32,173 bases of DNA from Bacteroidia bacterium (GTDB taxonomy: Bacteria > Bacteroidota > Bacteroidia > SpSt-205), in contig JANXDD010000002.1 in the NCBI GenBank assembly GCA_025059915.1, positions 1-32,173 of the forward strand, read 5' to 3'. Below the pieces are notes generated by a model. That model was not told the DNA's origin, ran no database searches, and saw only the letters and a program-made list of their open reading frames with translations. Below, piece after piece: positions 15,866-23,468 of the stretch; within the stretch, counting starts at the first letter, position 1, and every line of letters begins with the position of its first letter. The translations under genes and the position numbers were made by a program.

Positions 15866-16254
15866 TTTTCCAAAGCTTTCTGAACTAACGCCATAAGCTC
15901 GTCTTTATCCCATGGCTTCGTTACGAAAGCGAGAATGTGAGCTTCTTTTTGCGCGCGTTCTATCGCCTCGGGACTGGCTTGTCCAGAGAGCATGATGAGC
16001 TCTACTTCTGGAAAGCGTTTATGGACTCGCACTAAGAATTCATCGCCTTTTACGCGAGGCATGAGCCAATCACAGATAATCAAATGTACATTCTCCCCTT
16101 CCGCATAAATCTCATCTATGAACTCCTCTGCCTCCTCCGCACTGGTGAAAGACTCATACAGGTACCGATTTCCAAAGGTTTGATAGAGCTGACCCATAAG
16201 GGTGTTTAGGACGACTTTTTCGTCATCTATGCATAAGATACGCTTCTTTGGCAC
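15862..16254 (-). CDS. CheY-like single-domain response regulator (first of a tandem pair)
   Basis: A 130-residue receiver with Asp10/Asp11 (CIDDEK), phospho-acceptor Asp62 (LIICDWLMP), Ser in MLSGQ and Lys in TKPW. The frame is open upstream to 16350, but that would run into rfbB. The chosen start is GTG at 16254-16252, where the protein begins (M)PKKRILCIDDEK like other receivers. The -7 element TACTTTTG at 16266-16259 sits four bases before it. It is the first gene of a six-gene run leading to mlaF. Tandem receiver duplication suggests two phosphorylation outlets for one kinase, or a phosphate sink plus an effector. Confidence 0.9.
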   Translation of the reverse strand: MPKKRILCIDDEKVVLNTLMGQLYQTFGNRYLYESFTSAEEAEEFIDEIYAEGENVHLIICDWLMPRVKGDEFLVRVHKRFPEVELIMLSGQASPEAIERAQKEAHILAFVTKPWDKDELMALVQKALEK

Positions 16255-16258
16255 TCTA

Positions 16259-16266
16259 CAAAAGTA
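16259..16266 (-). promoter_or_regulatory. -7 element TACTTTTG starting the receiver-kinase-Mla operon
   Basis: On the minus strand 16266-16259 reads TACTTTTG, an exact TAnnTTTG match, then TAGA and the GTG start at 16254. The element lies in the short gap after the rfbB stop (16275-16277), separating the operon from rfbB and predicting a leaderless first gene. Confidence 0.6.
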
Positions 16267-16274
16267 CAAACTGC

Positions 16275-17327
16275 TTATGAGCCGAGCCGTTCTCGGTATT
16301 GCAGCTCGTAGTAGCGCTGATATTCTCCGGAGCGGACGGAATCCAGCCACTCCTTGTGAGAAAGGTACCAGTGTATAGTTTGACGGAGTCCTTCTTCCAG
16401 AGGTATCTGGGGGCGCCAGCCCAACGCCTTCAAATGAGGGGAGGGCTTGATGGCATACCGAAGGTCATGTCCCGGGCGATCTTTTACGAAAGTTATGAGG
16501 GAGCGTGAGCATGTCTCTCCTGTAATCTCATCATATAAATCGCACAAAAGCTGAACGATTTCTATATTCCTTCGGGGGCTTTCTGCGCCGATGAGATAAG
16601 TGTGCCCCACTTTACCCTTTTCAAGGAGGAGGGCTATGGCTCGTACATGGTCTTCCACATGTATCCAGTCCCGTACGTTTTCTCCCTTTCCGTATACGGG
16701 GATAGGCTTGCGTTCTATGAGGTGCGTGATAGTGAGGGGGATTAGCTTCTCAGGGAACTGATAGGGTCCATAGTTATTGCCGCAATTGCTGATGAGGAAG
16801 GGGATGCCGTAGGTATGTCCATAAGCACGCACGAAATGGTCAGCCGCTGCTTTAGAAGCAGAGTAAGGGCTGCGAGGGTCGTAGGGACTACCTTCAGTGA
16901 AGAACTCCCCTTCCGCCAAGCTGCCATAGACTTCATCCGTAGAGACTTGATAGAAAAGAACATCTGAGCGCCCTTTCCAGTGGATTCGTGCCATTTCTAA
17001 GAGCGTAACGGTGCCGAGAACATTCGTATGGACAAAATCTAAGGGTGATAAAATGCTTCTATCCACATGGCTCTCCGCCGCTAAATGGAGAATGGCATCT
17101 GGTGGCGCCTTTTCCCAGAGATTCTGAATGGCTTCTCTGTCTGCAACATCTACCTTATGAAACTTGTGCCGAGGGTGGGGTAGAACATCCGCAAGGTTTT
17201 CAAGATTGCCCGCATAAGTTAGAGCATCTATGGTATGGATTTCCCATGCTTCTTTGGTATGGAGGAGATAGCGGACTAAATGATTTCCGATGAAGCCAGC
17301 GCCTCCTGTAACCCAGACTCGCTTCAT
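16275..17327 (-). CDS. rfbB: dTDP-glucose 4,6-dehydratase
   Basis: RfbB/RmlB converts dTDP-glucose to dTDP-4-keto-6-deoxyglucose for deoxysugar (rhamnose-type) synthesis of surface polysaccharides. The 350-residue protein is an extended SDR with NAD loop GGAGFIG (8-14), TDE motif Thr130-Asp131-Glu132 (QVSTDEVYG) and catalytic Tyr155-x-x-x-Lys159 (PYSASKAAADHF). It also has NNYGPYQFPEKLIPL for the substrate site and a C-terminal GWRPQIPLEEGL. Length fits the family. It has its own promoter 4 bases upstream. No rfbA, rfbC or rfbD neighbour is present, so the pathway genes are dispersed. Confidence 0.95.
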   Translation of the reverse strand: MKRVWVTGGAGFIGNHLVRYLLHTKEAWEIHTIDALTYAGNLENLADVLPHPRHKFHKVDVADREAIQNLWEKAPPDAILHLAAESHVDRSILSPLDFVHTNVLGTVTLLEMARIHWKGRSDVLFYQVSTDEVYGSLAEGEFFTEGSPYDPRSPYSASKAAADHFVRAYGHTYGIPFLISNCGNNYGPYQFPEKLIPLTITHLIERKPIPVYGKGENVRDWIHVEDHVRAIALLLEKGKVGHTYLIGAESPRRNIEIVQLLCDLYDEITGETCSRSLITFVKDRPGHDLRYAIKPSPHLKALGWRPQIPLEEGLRQTIHWYLSHKEWLDSVRSGEYQRYYELQYRERLGS

Positions 17328-17331
17328 GCAG

Positions 17332-17339
17332 CAAAGGTA
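17332..17339 (-). promoter_or_regulatory. -7 element TACCTTTG of rfbB
   Basis: Minus-strand TACCTTTG at 17339-17332 is followed by CTGC and then the rfbB ATG at 17327. A spacing of four bases predicts a leaderless rfbB message. Confidence 0.7.
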
Positions 17340-17463
17340 GCAGCGGTGAGAAAGAGTAAGCTGAAGAAAAGACTCTTACGACAAAGGCTCCGAAAGAAAG
17401 TTTCCCTCGCGGAGTCCCTCTAAGAGCTTTCAGCATTGCTCAAGCCCACCCCTGCCAAAGTCG

Positions 17464-17471
17464 TACCTTTG
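17464..17471 (+). promoter_or_regulatory. -7 element TACCTTTG of the fumC-cca transcript
   Basis: TACCTTTG at 17464-17471 is followed by AAGCCT and the ATG at 17478. It lies inside the longest open frame (from 17436), which argues that translation starts downstream of it. No convincing -33 element is seen. Confidence 0.7.
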
Positions 17472-17477
17472 AAGCCT

Positions 17478-18857
17478 ATGGACTACCGCATAGAATACGA
17501 TACCTTAGGGGAAGTTCGGGTCCCGGCGGATAAGCTCTGGGGAGCTCAGACGCAGCGTTCGCTGGAAAACTTTCGCATAGGAGGGCACCGAATGCCCAAG
17601 GAGGTGATTTATGCGCTAGCGATAGCCAAAAAAGCCGCTGCTCTGACCAATGCGGAGCTGGGAGTACTCCCACCCGATAAAGCCCAAATAATTGCTGAAG
17701 TGTGTGATGAGATTCTCGCAGGGGCTTTAGATGAGCATTTTCCTCTGGTGGTGTGGCAAACCGGCTCTGGCACCCAGACCAACATGAACGTAAATGAGGT
17801 GATTGCCAATCGGGCAAATCAAAAGCTGGGGCAGCCCTTAGGCTCTAAAAAGCCCATTCACCCAAATGATGATGTCAATCGCTCTCAATCTTCTAATGAC
17901 ATTTTCCCCACAGCCATGCACATAGCTGCTTATATTGCTGTGGTGGAGAAGCTCTTTCCTGCGCTAGACAAGCTTCAAAAAGCTTTGGAGGCAAAAGCGC
18001 AGAGCTTCTGGGACATTATCAAGGTAGGAAGAACTCATTTGATGGATGCAGTGCCGATTCGGCTTGGACAGGAGTTTTCCGGTTATGCTCAGCAGGTAGC
18101 AGATAGTCGGCGAGATATAGAGCGGGTGCTCCCGCAGGTAGCAGAACTGGCTTTAGGTGGTACTGCCGTGGGAACGGGGCTGAATGCCCCTAAAGATTTT
18201 GCCCAGAGAGTAGCTCAAAAGATTGCTGAACTGACAGGCTATCCCTTCCAGTCGGCACCTAATAAGTTTGCTGCCTTGGCTTCTCATGATGCTTTAGTGG
18301 CGCTCTCGGGAGCTTTGCGCCGAACGGCTGTGGCTCTTATGAAGATTGCAAATGATATTCGCCTTTTGGGCTCAGGGCCTCGAGCTGGACTTGCAGAGCT
18401 CAACTTGCCAGAGAACGAACCCGGCTCCTCCATCATGCCCGGTAAGGTCAATCCTACCCAAAGCGAAGCTATGACCATGGTATGCTGCCAAGTAATAGGA
18501 AACGATATGGCTATCACCTGCGGCGCTTTTCAAGGGCACTTAGAACTCAATGTCTTCAAGCCCCTCATCATTCACAATATCTTAGAGTCTATTCGGCTGC
18601 TGGCTGATGCATGTCATTCTTTTACAGATAATGCGGTGGTGGGGATAGAGCCTAATCTTCCGATGATTCGCAGGCACTTAGACAGGAGTCTCATGTTAGT
18701 TACGGCGTTGAATCCTGTGATTGGATATGAGAAAGCCGCTAAAATTGCCCAGAAGGCTCATAAAGAGGACAAGACGCTCAAAGAGGCAGCGATTGAGCTG
18801 GGCTATTTGACAGAAGAGGAGTTTGACCGTTATATTCGTCCTGAAAACATGGTATAG
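17478..18857 (+). CDS. fumC: class II fumarate hydratase
   Basis: The enzyme interconverts fumarate and malate in the TCA cycle. The 459-residue protein begins [22 protein letters not shown], as FumC proteins do. It contains [37 protein letters not shown] and the superfamily signature [11 protein letters not shown] (316-326), where Ser317 or Ser318 serves as the catalytic loop serine. The frame is open 14 codons further up to a TTG at 17436, but the -7 promoter lies within that part, so 17478 is chosen. The stop is two bases before cca, indicating an operon. Confidence 0.96.
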   Translation: MDYRIEYDTLGEVRVPADKLWGAQTQRSLENFRIGGHRMPKEVIYALAIAKKAAALTNAELGVLPPDKAQIIAEVCDEILAGALDEHFPLVVWQTGSGTQTNMNVNEVIANRANQKLGQPLGSKKPIHPNDDVNRSQSSNDIFPTAMHIAAYIAVVEKLFPALDKLQKALEAKAQSFWDIIKVGRTHLMDAVPIRLGQEFSGYAQQVADSRRDIERVLPQVAELALGGTAVGTGLNAPKDFAQRVAQKIAELTGYPFQSAPNKFAALASHDALVALSGALRRTAVALMKIANDIRLLGSGPRAGLAELNLPENEPGSSIMPGKVNPTQSEAMTMVCCQVIGNDMAITCGAFQGHLELNVFKPLIIHNILESIRLLADACHSFTDNAVVGIEPNLPMIRRHLDRSLMLVTALNPVIGYEKAAKIAQKAHKEDKTLKEAAIELGYLTEEEFDRYIRPENMV

Positions 18858-18859
18858 CG

Positions 18860-20359
18860 ATGACCCAGCTTCCCCTGAGTCTGTGGGAAGCGGAGCCTAT
18901 CTTGCAGCATCTTTCGGCAGTTGCGGATACGCTGGGCTACCCTGCTTATATAGTAGGGGGATGGGTGCGAGATTTTTTCCTGAGCGGGGAAATAGGCTCC
19001 GCGCTGGATGTAGTTACGGTCGGTAATCCTACGCTTTTTGCAGAGACGCTGGCGCAGCGTTTAGGCACGACGATTGCCGCAGAGTTTCGGCGCTTCTATG
19101 TGGCGGTGGTTCGGTGGCAGCATTATGAGATTGAGATTGTAGCCTCTCGTCGTGAGAGCTACACCCCAGAGTCGCGCAATCCCGCTGTAGAACCCGCTCC
19201 CTTAGAAGAGGATTTCCTTCGCCGAGATTTCACTATAAATGCCCTCTATGTGGGCTTGCATGCAGCAGAAAGGGGCACAATCTTAGACCCCTTTGGTGGC
19301 ATTCGCGATTTAGCGCGAAAGCTTATTCGCACGCCTACGGATCCCGCACGCACCTTTAGCGATGATCCTTTGCGCATGTTGCGGGCTATACGGTTTGCGG
19401 TGCGTTTAGGGTTTGAAATTGAGCCTACGACCTATGCGGGCATTCGGCAGGAGGCCCCTCGGCTACAAATCGTCTCACCTGAACGCATCACGGAGGAGTT
19501 TCACAAAATCCTTCTAAGTCCGGACCCGACGCGAGGCTTGCGCTTGCTTTTTGATACAGGGCTTTTGGAGCAGTTCCTTCCAGAAGTAGCTGCCTTAGCA
19601 GGTACAGAAATGCAGCAGGGCTACGCTCATAAAGACAACTTTGCCCATACCCTGAAGGTGATTGAGCAGCTTCTTTCGGAGCGTCCGCAGGCTTCTTTGT
19701 GGCTGCGGTGGGCAGCGCTCCTTCATGACGTAGGGAAACCGCGCACTAAGAGGTTTGATGAGAAGCTGGGCTGGACATTTCATCTGCATGAGGAAGTAGG
19801 GGCGCGATTAGTAAAAGACATCTTCAAGCGCCTGCACCTTCCTTTAGATGAACGCTTGCGATATGTTCAGAAGCTGGTGCGTCTCCATGGGCGTCCGATA
19901 GCCCTCGCTCAAGAGGGGGTTACAGATAGTGCTATTCGCCGCCTGGCTGCTGAAGCCGGCGAAGACTTAGAAGACCTTATTCTCCTCTGCCGCAGCGATG
20001 TAACTACTCGCAATCCACGCCGTCGTCAGCGTTTCTTAGAAAATTTTGACCGTGTAATGCAGCGAGTTCGGGAAGTCCAGCAGAAAGACCAACTGGCTCG
20101 TTTCCAACCCCCTATCCGAGGTGAAGACATTATGCGCACTTACAACTTGCAGCCCGGAGCTCTGGTAGGCGCCATAAAGGAGGAAATCCGTCAAGCCATT
20201 TTGGATGGGATTATCCCTAACGAATATAACGCTGCTTTTGCTTATATGCAGAAGGTCGCGCCGTACATATTAGCGGGTAAGCCAGTTCCAGAGGAGCTTC
20301 GCCAGAATGCCCAAAACAAAGAGGGAGAGCGAAATGAAATTCGTACGACGCATGAATAG
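18860..20359 (+). CDS. cca: CCA tRNA nucleotidyltransferase with HD domain; first DxD aspartate replaced by Ala
   Basis: The 499-residue protein adds or repairs the 3' CCA of tRNAs. It has the nucleotidyltransferase head with VGGWVRD (32-38), FLRRDFTINAL and DPFGGIRDLARKLIRT, then the RNA/nucleotide-binding neck DPLRMLRAIRFAVRLGFEIEP. An HD domain follows (His289-Asp290 in LLHDVGKPRTKRF). In this family the metal site is DxD (usually DIDIV or DIDVV). Here the aligned residues are Ala48-Leu49-Asp50 (SALDVVTVG), so the first aspartate is missing while the downstream carboxylate (EIEIVASRRESY) remains. The enzyme may be weak, altered or a tRNA/poly(A) relative; a sequence error is possible but would need two base changes. 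Translationally linked to fumC. Confidence 0.88.
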   Translation: MTQLPLSLWEAEPILQHLSAVADTLGYPAYIVGGWVRDFFLSGEIGSALDVVTVGNPTLFAETLAQRLGTTIAAEFRRFYVAVVRWQHYEIEIVASRRESYTPESRNPAVEPAPLEEDFLRRDFTINALYVGLHAAERGTILDPFGGIRDLARKLIRTPTDPARTFSDDPLRMLRAIRFAVRLGFEIEPTTYAGIRQEAPRLQIVSPERITEEFHKILLSPDPTRGLRLLFDTGLLEQFLPEVAALAGTEMQQGYAHKDNFAHTLKVIEQLLSERPQASLWLRWAALLHDVGKPRTKRFDEKLGWTFHLHEEVGARLVKDIFKRLHLPLDERLRYVQKLVRLHGRPIALAQEGVTDSAIRRLAAEAGEDLEDLILLCRSDVTTRNPRRRQRFLENFDRVMQRVREVQQKDQLARFQPPIRGEDIMRTYNLQPGALVGAIKEEIRQAILDGIIPNEYNAAFAYMQKVAPYILAGKPVPEELRQNAQNKEGERNEIRTTHE

Positions 20360-20477
20360 AAGATTGAAGCGGCTGCTTCCTGAAAGATGGCTCACACTTG
20401 AACTGCGGGGGTCAAAGGCTTTCCATAGTCTTCGCATGAGAAGTATAACTTTTTGAGTTTCTGAAGAGTTTCGCATA

Positions 20478-21605
20478 CTAAGGAGAGGCATTTGCATTTG
20501 AGGTACCTTGAGGGGCGGAGGAAGAAGGCGCCTTGTTAGCTCCTTTGGCTTCTCCTTTATGGCTTTCGGTATTCTTTGAGCCAGAAGAGGGAGGGGTTCC
20601 CGTAGCTGAAGAGGAAGGATGGGGGGGCTTAGGAGCGACAGAAATGGATTCAGCTTCTTTAGGCGGGGGCAGCTGAGATTTTAGCATATTGGGAACCTTG
20701 GGGTTGGAAGGAGAGGAAGCTGAGGTAGAGTCTTTGGCTGAAGAGGAAAATGGCTGAAATGGAATCATCTGTCCCATGAAAAAGCCAGACAAAAGAGCTA
20801 CTACTGTCATAGCCAGAGCTCCCCATACGGATATGCCAGCCTTAGGAGCAGAAGCACCGCTTTTTTTCACCTCTACTAGGATAGCGGTAGCATTATCATA
20901 ACCCCCTGCATGGAGCGCCGCATGTATGATAGATTTGACCCGCTCGGGAAGGGGAGATTTTTGATTGAGGATAGCGGCTATCTGGTCATCTGGCACTAAC
21001 CCACTCACTCCATCCGAACATAGGAGAAAGAGGTCCTTCGCCCGCAAAGGTAAAGGATGGGCAGGCACATCCACCACAGTGATACTATTGCTACCACCTA
21101 AGGTGAAAAGCAGTTGGTTACTCTGGGGATGTCCGAAAGCTCCCTCAGGTGTGATGAAGCCAGAATCTACTAAAAGCGAGACGTAGCTGTGATCATGTGT
21201 GAGCCTGAGGAGTCGTCCTTCTCTCAAAAGGTATAAGCGAGAATCCCCTGTATGTGCCCACCATGCTTCTCCCTGCGGCGTAAGAAGGAGAAGCACAATC
21301 GTGGTACCCATCCCACTGGCGCCATAGACCATCTGAGCGTGATTTTGAATGGCATAATGTGCATGAAAAATAGCTCGTCTCAGCCAGTAAGGTATGGGCT
21401 GGGTGGGATGGACGGTGGAGAGAAATTCTTTGACTTTTTGGATGGCGATGGTGGCAGCGACATCACCAGCCGCTTGACCGCCCATCCCATCACACACGAT
21501 GAAGGCATGCCCTAATGGGCACTCAAAGGCATCATAACGGTCCTCATTGTGATCCCGGTGATGCCCTACATGGGTTTCTGCTGCCCAAGAATATGGACTG
21601 CGCAT
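20478..21605 (-). CDS. membrane-anchored PP2C-family Ser/Thr protein phosphatase
   Basis: The 375-residue protein opens with AAETHVGHHRDHNEDRYD, the PP2C N-terminal motif. It has FIVCDGMGG (Asp39, Gly40), LLCSDGVSG (Asp198) and YDNATAILV (Asp237), the metal-binding aspartates of the family. A membrane helix lies at about 258-280, followed by about 95 residues rich in Ser, Pro, Ala and Lys, presumably in the periplasm. The catalytic domain is thus cytoplasmic. Its ATG shares one base with the stop of the upstream vWA/FHA gene (TGATG), so translation is coupled. It would dephosphorylate threonines, with the FHA proteins of the same operon as likely partners. Confidence 0.93.
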   Translation of the reverse strand: MRSPYSWAAETHVGHHRDHNEDRYDAFECPLGHAFIVCDGMGGQAAGDVAATIAIQKVKEFLSTVHPTQPIPYWLRRAIFHAHYAIQNHAQMVYGASGMGTTIVLLLLTPQGEAWWAHTGDSRLYLLREGRLLRLTHDHSYVSLLVDSGFITPEGAFGHPQSNQLLFTLGGSNSITVVDVPAHPLPLRAKDLFLLCSDGVSGLVPDDQIAAILNQKSPLPERVKSIIHAALHAGGYDNATAILVEVKKSGASAPKAGISVWGALAMTVVALLSGFFMGQMIPFQPFSSSAKDSTSASSPSNPKVPNMLKSQLPPPKEAESISVAPKPPHPSSSATGTPPSSGSKNTESHKGEAKGANKAPSSSAPQGTSNANASP

Positions 21606-22783
21606 CAGCCGGCGATTTGGACGATGATAGCACCGAGGCGTATCTTGTCCCCGATTCGGACAGGATGTTGAGTTACGCGCTGTTCATTTACAAAGGTACC
21701 ATTTGTGCTGCCCAAATCCTGCACGTACCACTGATTCCCTTGGAGAAAGAGACGGGCGTGGCGAGAAGAGACTGTATTGTCTGCAATCACGACTGTGTTA
21801 TCTGGTGCTCGTCCTAAGGTTATGGGGGCGGTGGAAGCCGAAAGATTGATTTCCTGCTGCGTATGAGGGTACGAGACAATCAGACGGCGGATGACAGGGG
21901 CGGGCGGTGCGACTGGCGCTGGTGGAACCGAAGGAGCCGCTGAGGCAGGTGCAGCAGGATAAGGAGCTGCGGATGGTGGCGGGGGAGGGGTAGGTTTAGA
22001 GCTGGGACGCAGCACTAATACCAAAATCAGCACCACAATTACTATTACAGCAGCGCCCCCAGCGATCCATACCCACAGGGGTATTGCTTCCTCTTTCCTT
22101 GTGTCGGTAGGTGCTGGCTGGGCAGAGGCAGGAATCTCTGGAATAGCAGCTTTCTGAGAACTTTCCTCTACTTTGCGCCAGACTTGGGTTATGTAGGAGC
22201 GCAGCTTTTCGCCCGCCTGAGGGTCTTTGGGGTCTATAATCCTGAGCTTGTCTTTTTCTCCTTCCAATGCCCCTGAGAGTCTCTTGAGGAAGCTCTGAAT
22301 AGTCTCATCGTTTGCCAGCCAGCCGATAGCCGCAAAATACAGCTCTACATTGTTTTTACTTGCGAGCTGTCGGATTTTCTCCTCGGAGATGCCGCGGCCG
22401 GTCTCTTTCCCAGAAAGAAGGATGAGAATATGGGAGCTGTACCCCTTATTGATGGCTTCTTCTATGGCATGGAATAGATTGACCTGATAAATAGAGTCGC
22501 AGCGGGGCTGGATGCGACTAAATACCTTGAGGCATTCATCGTCCCCCAAGGGTTGAACTGGTGTAGTGAGCCATGTGAGGGTTTGGGCTCCTTGGATTCT
22601 TGAGAATACAGCGACAGCTACTTTACCAGAGGGTCGGTCGCATAGAGCCTTGATCAGGGCTTGTTGAGCCAGCTCAATCGGCTTTCCACAGGTGAGGTGG
22701 CTCGTTTCCACCAAAATTGTAAGGTCGGCTTGCTGAGCCCACAAAAAGGTAGCGAGAAGCAGAAATTGCCCAACTTTTTTCAT
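21605..22783 (-). CDS. transmembrane vWA-like / FHA signalling protein
   Basis: The 392-residue protein has a signal peptide (VGQFLLLATFLWAQQ) and a vWA-like periplasmic domain (about 19-205). The metal site DxSxS is degenerate here: VETSH at 25-29. A membrane helix (236-259), a Pro/Ala linker (260-298) and a cytoplasmic FHA domain (299-392) follow. The FHA pThr-binding residues are intact: Gly324-Arg325 (LGRAPDN), Ser340-Arg341-x-His region (SSRHARL) and Asn361-Gly362 (STNGTFVN). The layout suggests passing a periplasmic binding event to cytoplasmic phospho-threonine recognition. Its ATG is 13 bases after the upstream stop, and its stop overlaps the PP2C start. Confidence 0.88.
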   Translation of the reverse strand: MKKVGQFLLLATFLWAQQADLTILVETSHLTCGKPIELAQQALIKALCDRPSGKVAVAVFSRIQGAQTLTWLTTPVQPLGDDECLKVFSRIQPRCDSIYQVNLFHAIEEAINKGYSSHILILLSGKETGRGISEEKIRQLASKNNVELYFAAIGWLANDETIQSFLKRLSGALEGEKDKLRIIDPKDPQAGEKLRSYITQVWRKVEESSQKAAIPEIPASAQPAPTDTRKEEAIPLWVWIAGGAAVIVIVVLILVLVLRPSSKPTPPPPPSAAPYPAAPASAAPSVPPAPVAPPAPVIRRLIVSYPHTQQEINLSASTAPITLGRAPDNTVVIADNTVSSRHARLFLQGNQWYVQDLGSTNGTFVNEQRVTQHPVRIGDKIRLGAIIVQIAG

Positions 22784-22796
22784 ATGGAGGTGCGTT

Positions 22797-23441
22797 TTAG
22801 ATGGTCCTGAATCGGAACTCCGTATTGCCTACTTTAATCACATCGCCATCCCGCAGCTTGCCTTCGTTTTGCATTTCGCCATTGACGAAAGTCCCGTTAG
22901 TGCTGAGCTCATCGCGGAAAAGAAATTCTCCTGCCCGGTACAGGATAGTGAGATGATGGCCCGACGCTGCGGGGTCATTGATGACGATATCGCACCTGTG
23001 GTCTGTGCCGATGGTATTCCTTCCCTCGTAGAGGCGGAAGTCAACTCCATTTGGGTGAAGGGTGAAGCTAACCAGCCAGCCGACAATTTTGCGGTTTTGG
23101 GGAGCTTGACGAAGTAGGGGGGAAACTCCTGGTCCTTGATAAATCTGAGTCCGAGTAGGGTCAAACGTGGCTTCTTTTCCTGGAGCGGCTCCCCCTCCGA
23201 TGACCTGGGTACGCTTTGGGTCAAAGGACTGCCCGCCAGGAGGAGGGACAAAAGGCTGGGGACGCCCAAAATCGGCTCCGGGGGGGAGCGGTTGGGTCCT
23301 TTGAGGGTCAAAGGTAGGGTTATAAGGCTGGGTTCGCTGCGGGTCAAAGCCAGGCGTATTAGGAGTGTAAGGCTGAGTCCGCTGAGGGTCAAAACCAGGA
23401 CCGAGTGGCTGAGTGCGCTGAGGATCAAAGTCGCTGCTCAT
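22797..23441 (-). CDS. FHA-domain protein with six N-terminal FDPxRTQ repeats
   Basis: The 214-residue cytoplasmic protein has a disordered Pro/Gly-rich N-terminus (1-115) carrying six FDP[Q/K/T]RTQ motifs and one degenerate copy, then an FHA domain (about 119-214). Each motif has one threonine (residues 10, 22, 37, 49, 78, 98). The FHA domain keeps STNGTFVNG but has IGTD and SGHH where typical FHA domains have a GR pair and SxRH, so pThr binding may be altered. GarA and OdhI show the precedent of an FHA protein whose N-terminal threonine is phosphorylated by a kinase and bound by its own FHA domain. Here the site is multiplied six-fold, which is inference as to function. First gene of the operon. 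Confidence 0.88.
   Translation of the reverse strand: MSSDFDPQRTQPLGPGFDPQRTQPYTPNTPGFDPQRTQPYNPTFDPQRTQPLPPGADFGRPQPFVPPPGGQSFDPKRTQVIGGGAAPGKEATFDPTRTQIYQGPGVSPLLRQAPQNRKIVGWLVSFTLHPNGVDFRLYEGRNTIGTDHRCDIVINDPAASGHHLTILYRAGEFLFRDELSTNGTFVNGEMQNEGKLRDGDVIKVGNTEFRFRTI
23145..23429 (-). repeat. six FDPxRTQ repeats in the FHA protein
   Basis: Residues 5-99 of the FHA protein: four FDPQRTQP copies at spacings of 12, 15 and 12 residues, a decayed copy (ADFGRPQP), then FDPKRTQV and FDPTRTQI. The DNA copies share the core CTGAGGGTCAAA on the plus strand, with drift in the linkers. The plus strand of this block is also open, which falsely extends the neighbouring RND frame. Confidence 0.9.
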
Positions 23442-23445
23442 GAAA

Positions 23446-23453
23446 CAAAGGTA
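23446..23453 (-). promoter_or_regulatory. -7 element TACCTTTG of the FHA/vWA/PP2C operon
   Basis: Minus-strand TACCTTTG at 23453-23446, then TTTC and the FHA gene ATG at 23441. A spacing of four bases predicts a leaderless transcript. It lies in the 27-base gap shared with the divergent RND gene. Confidence 0.7.
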
Positions 23454-23455
23454 AG

Positions 23456-23462
23456 TATTTTG
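23456..23462 (+). promoter_or_regulatory. possible -7 element TATTTTG of the RND gene
   Basis: TATTTTG (one base short of TAnnTTTG) ends six bases before the ATG at 23469. Because the divergent FHA gene starts 27 bases away, the two promoters must overlap or lie in each other's coding sequence. Weak match. Confidence 0.3.
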
Positions 23463-23468
23463 CGCAGG

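Noticed and set aside
16255-16350. 32-codon upstream extension of the first receiver gene
   Set aside because: It would overlap the 3' end of rfbB, and a -7 element lies inside it; receivers normally start just before the first Asp pair, as given by the GTG at 16254.
17436-17477. TTG start 14 codons upstream of fumC
   Set aside because: The promoter -7 element lies within these codons and FumC homologues begin at MDYRIEYD.
20367-20380. GAAGC/GCTTC hairpin between cca and the PP2C gene as terminator
   Set aside because: The stem is only five base pairs and no T-tract follows on either strand.
20360-20477. tRNA or small RNA gene in the cca-PP2C gap
   Set aside because: No cloverleaf, T-loop consensus or promoter element was found when read on both strands.
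23136-23468. 111-codon upstream extension of the RND pump frame
   Set aside because: It is antisense to the FDPxRTQ repeats of the FHA gene, has repetitive Arg/Leu/Gly composition produced by those repeats, and the RND family starts at the ATG at 23469.
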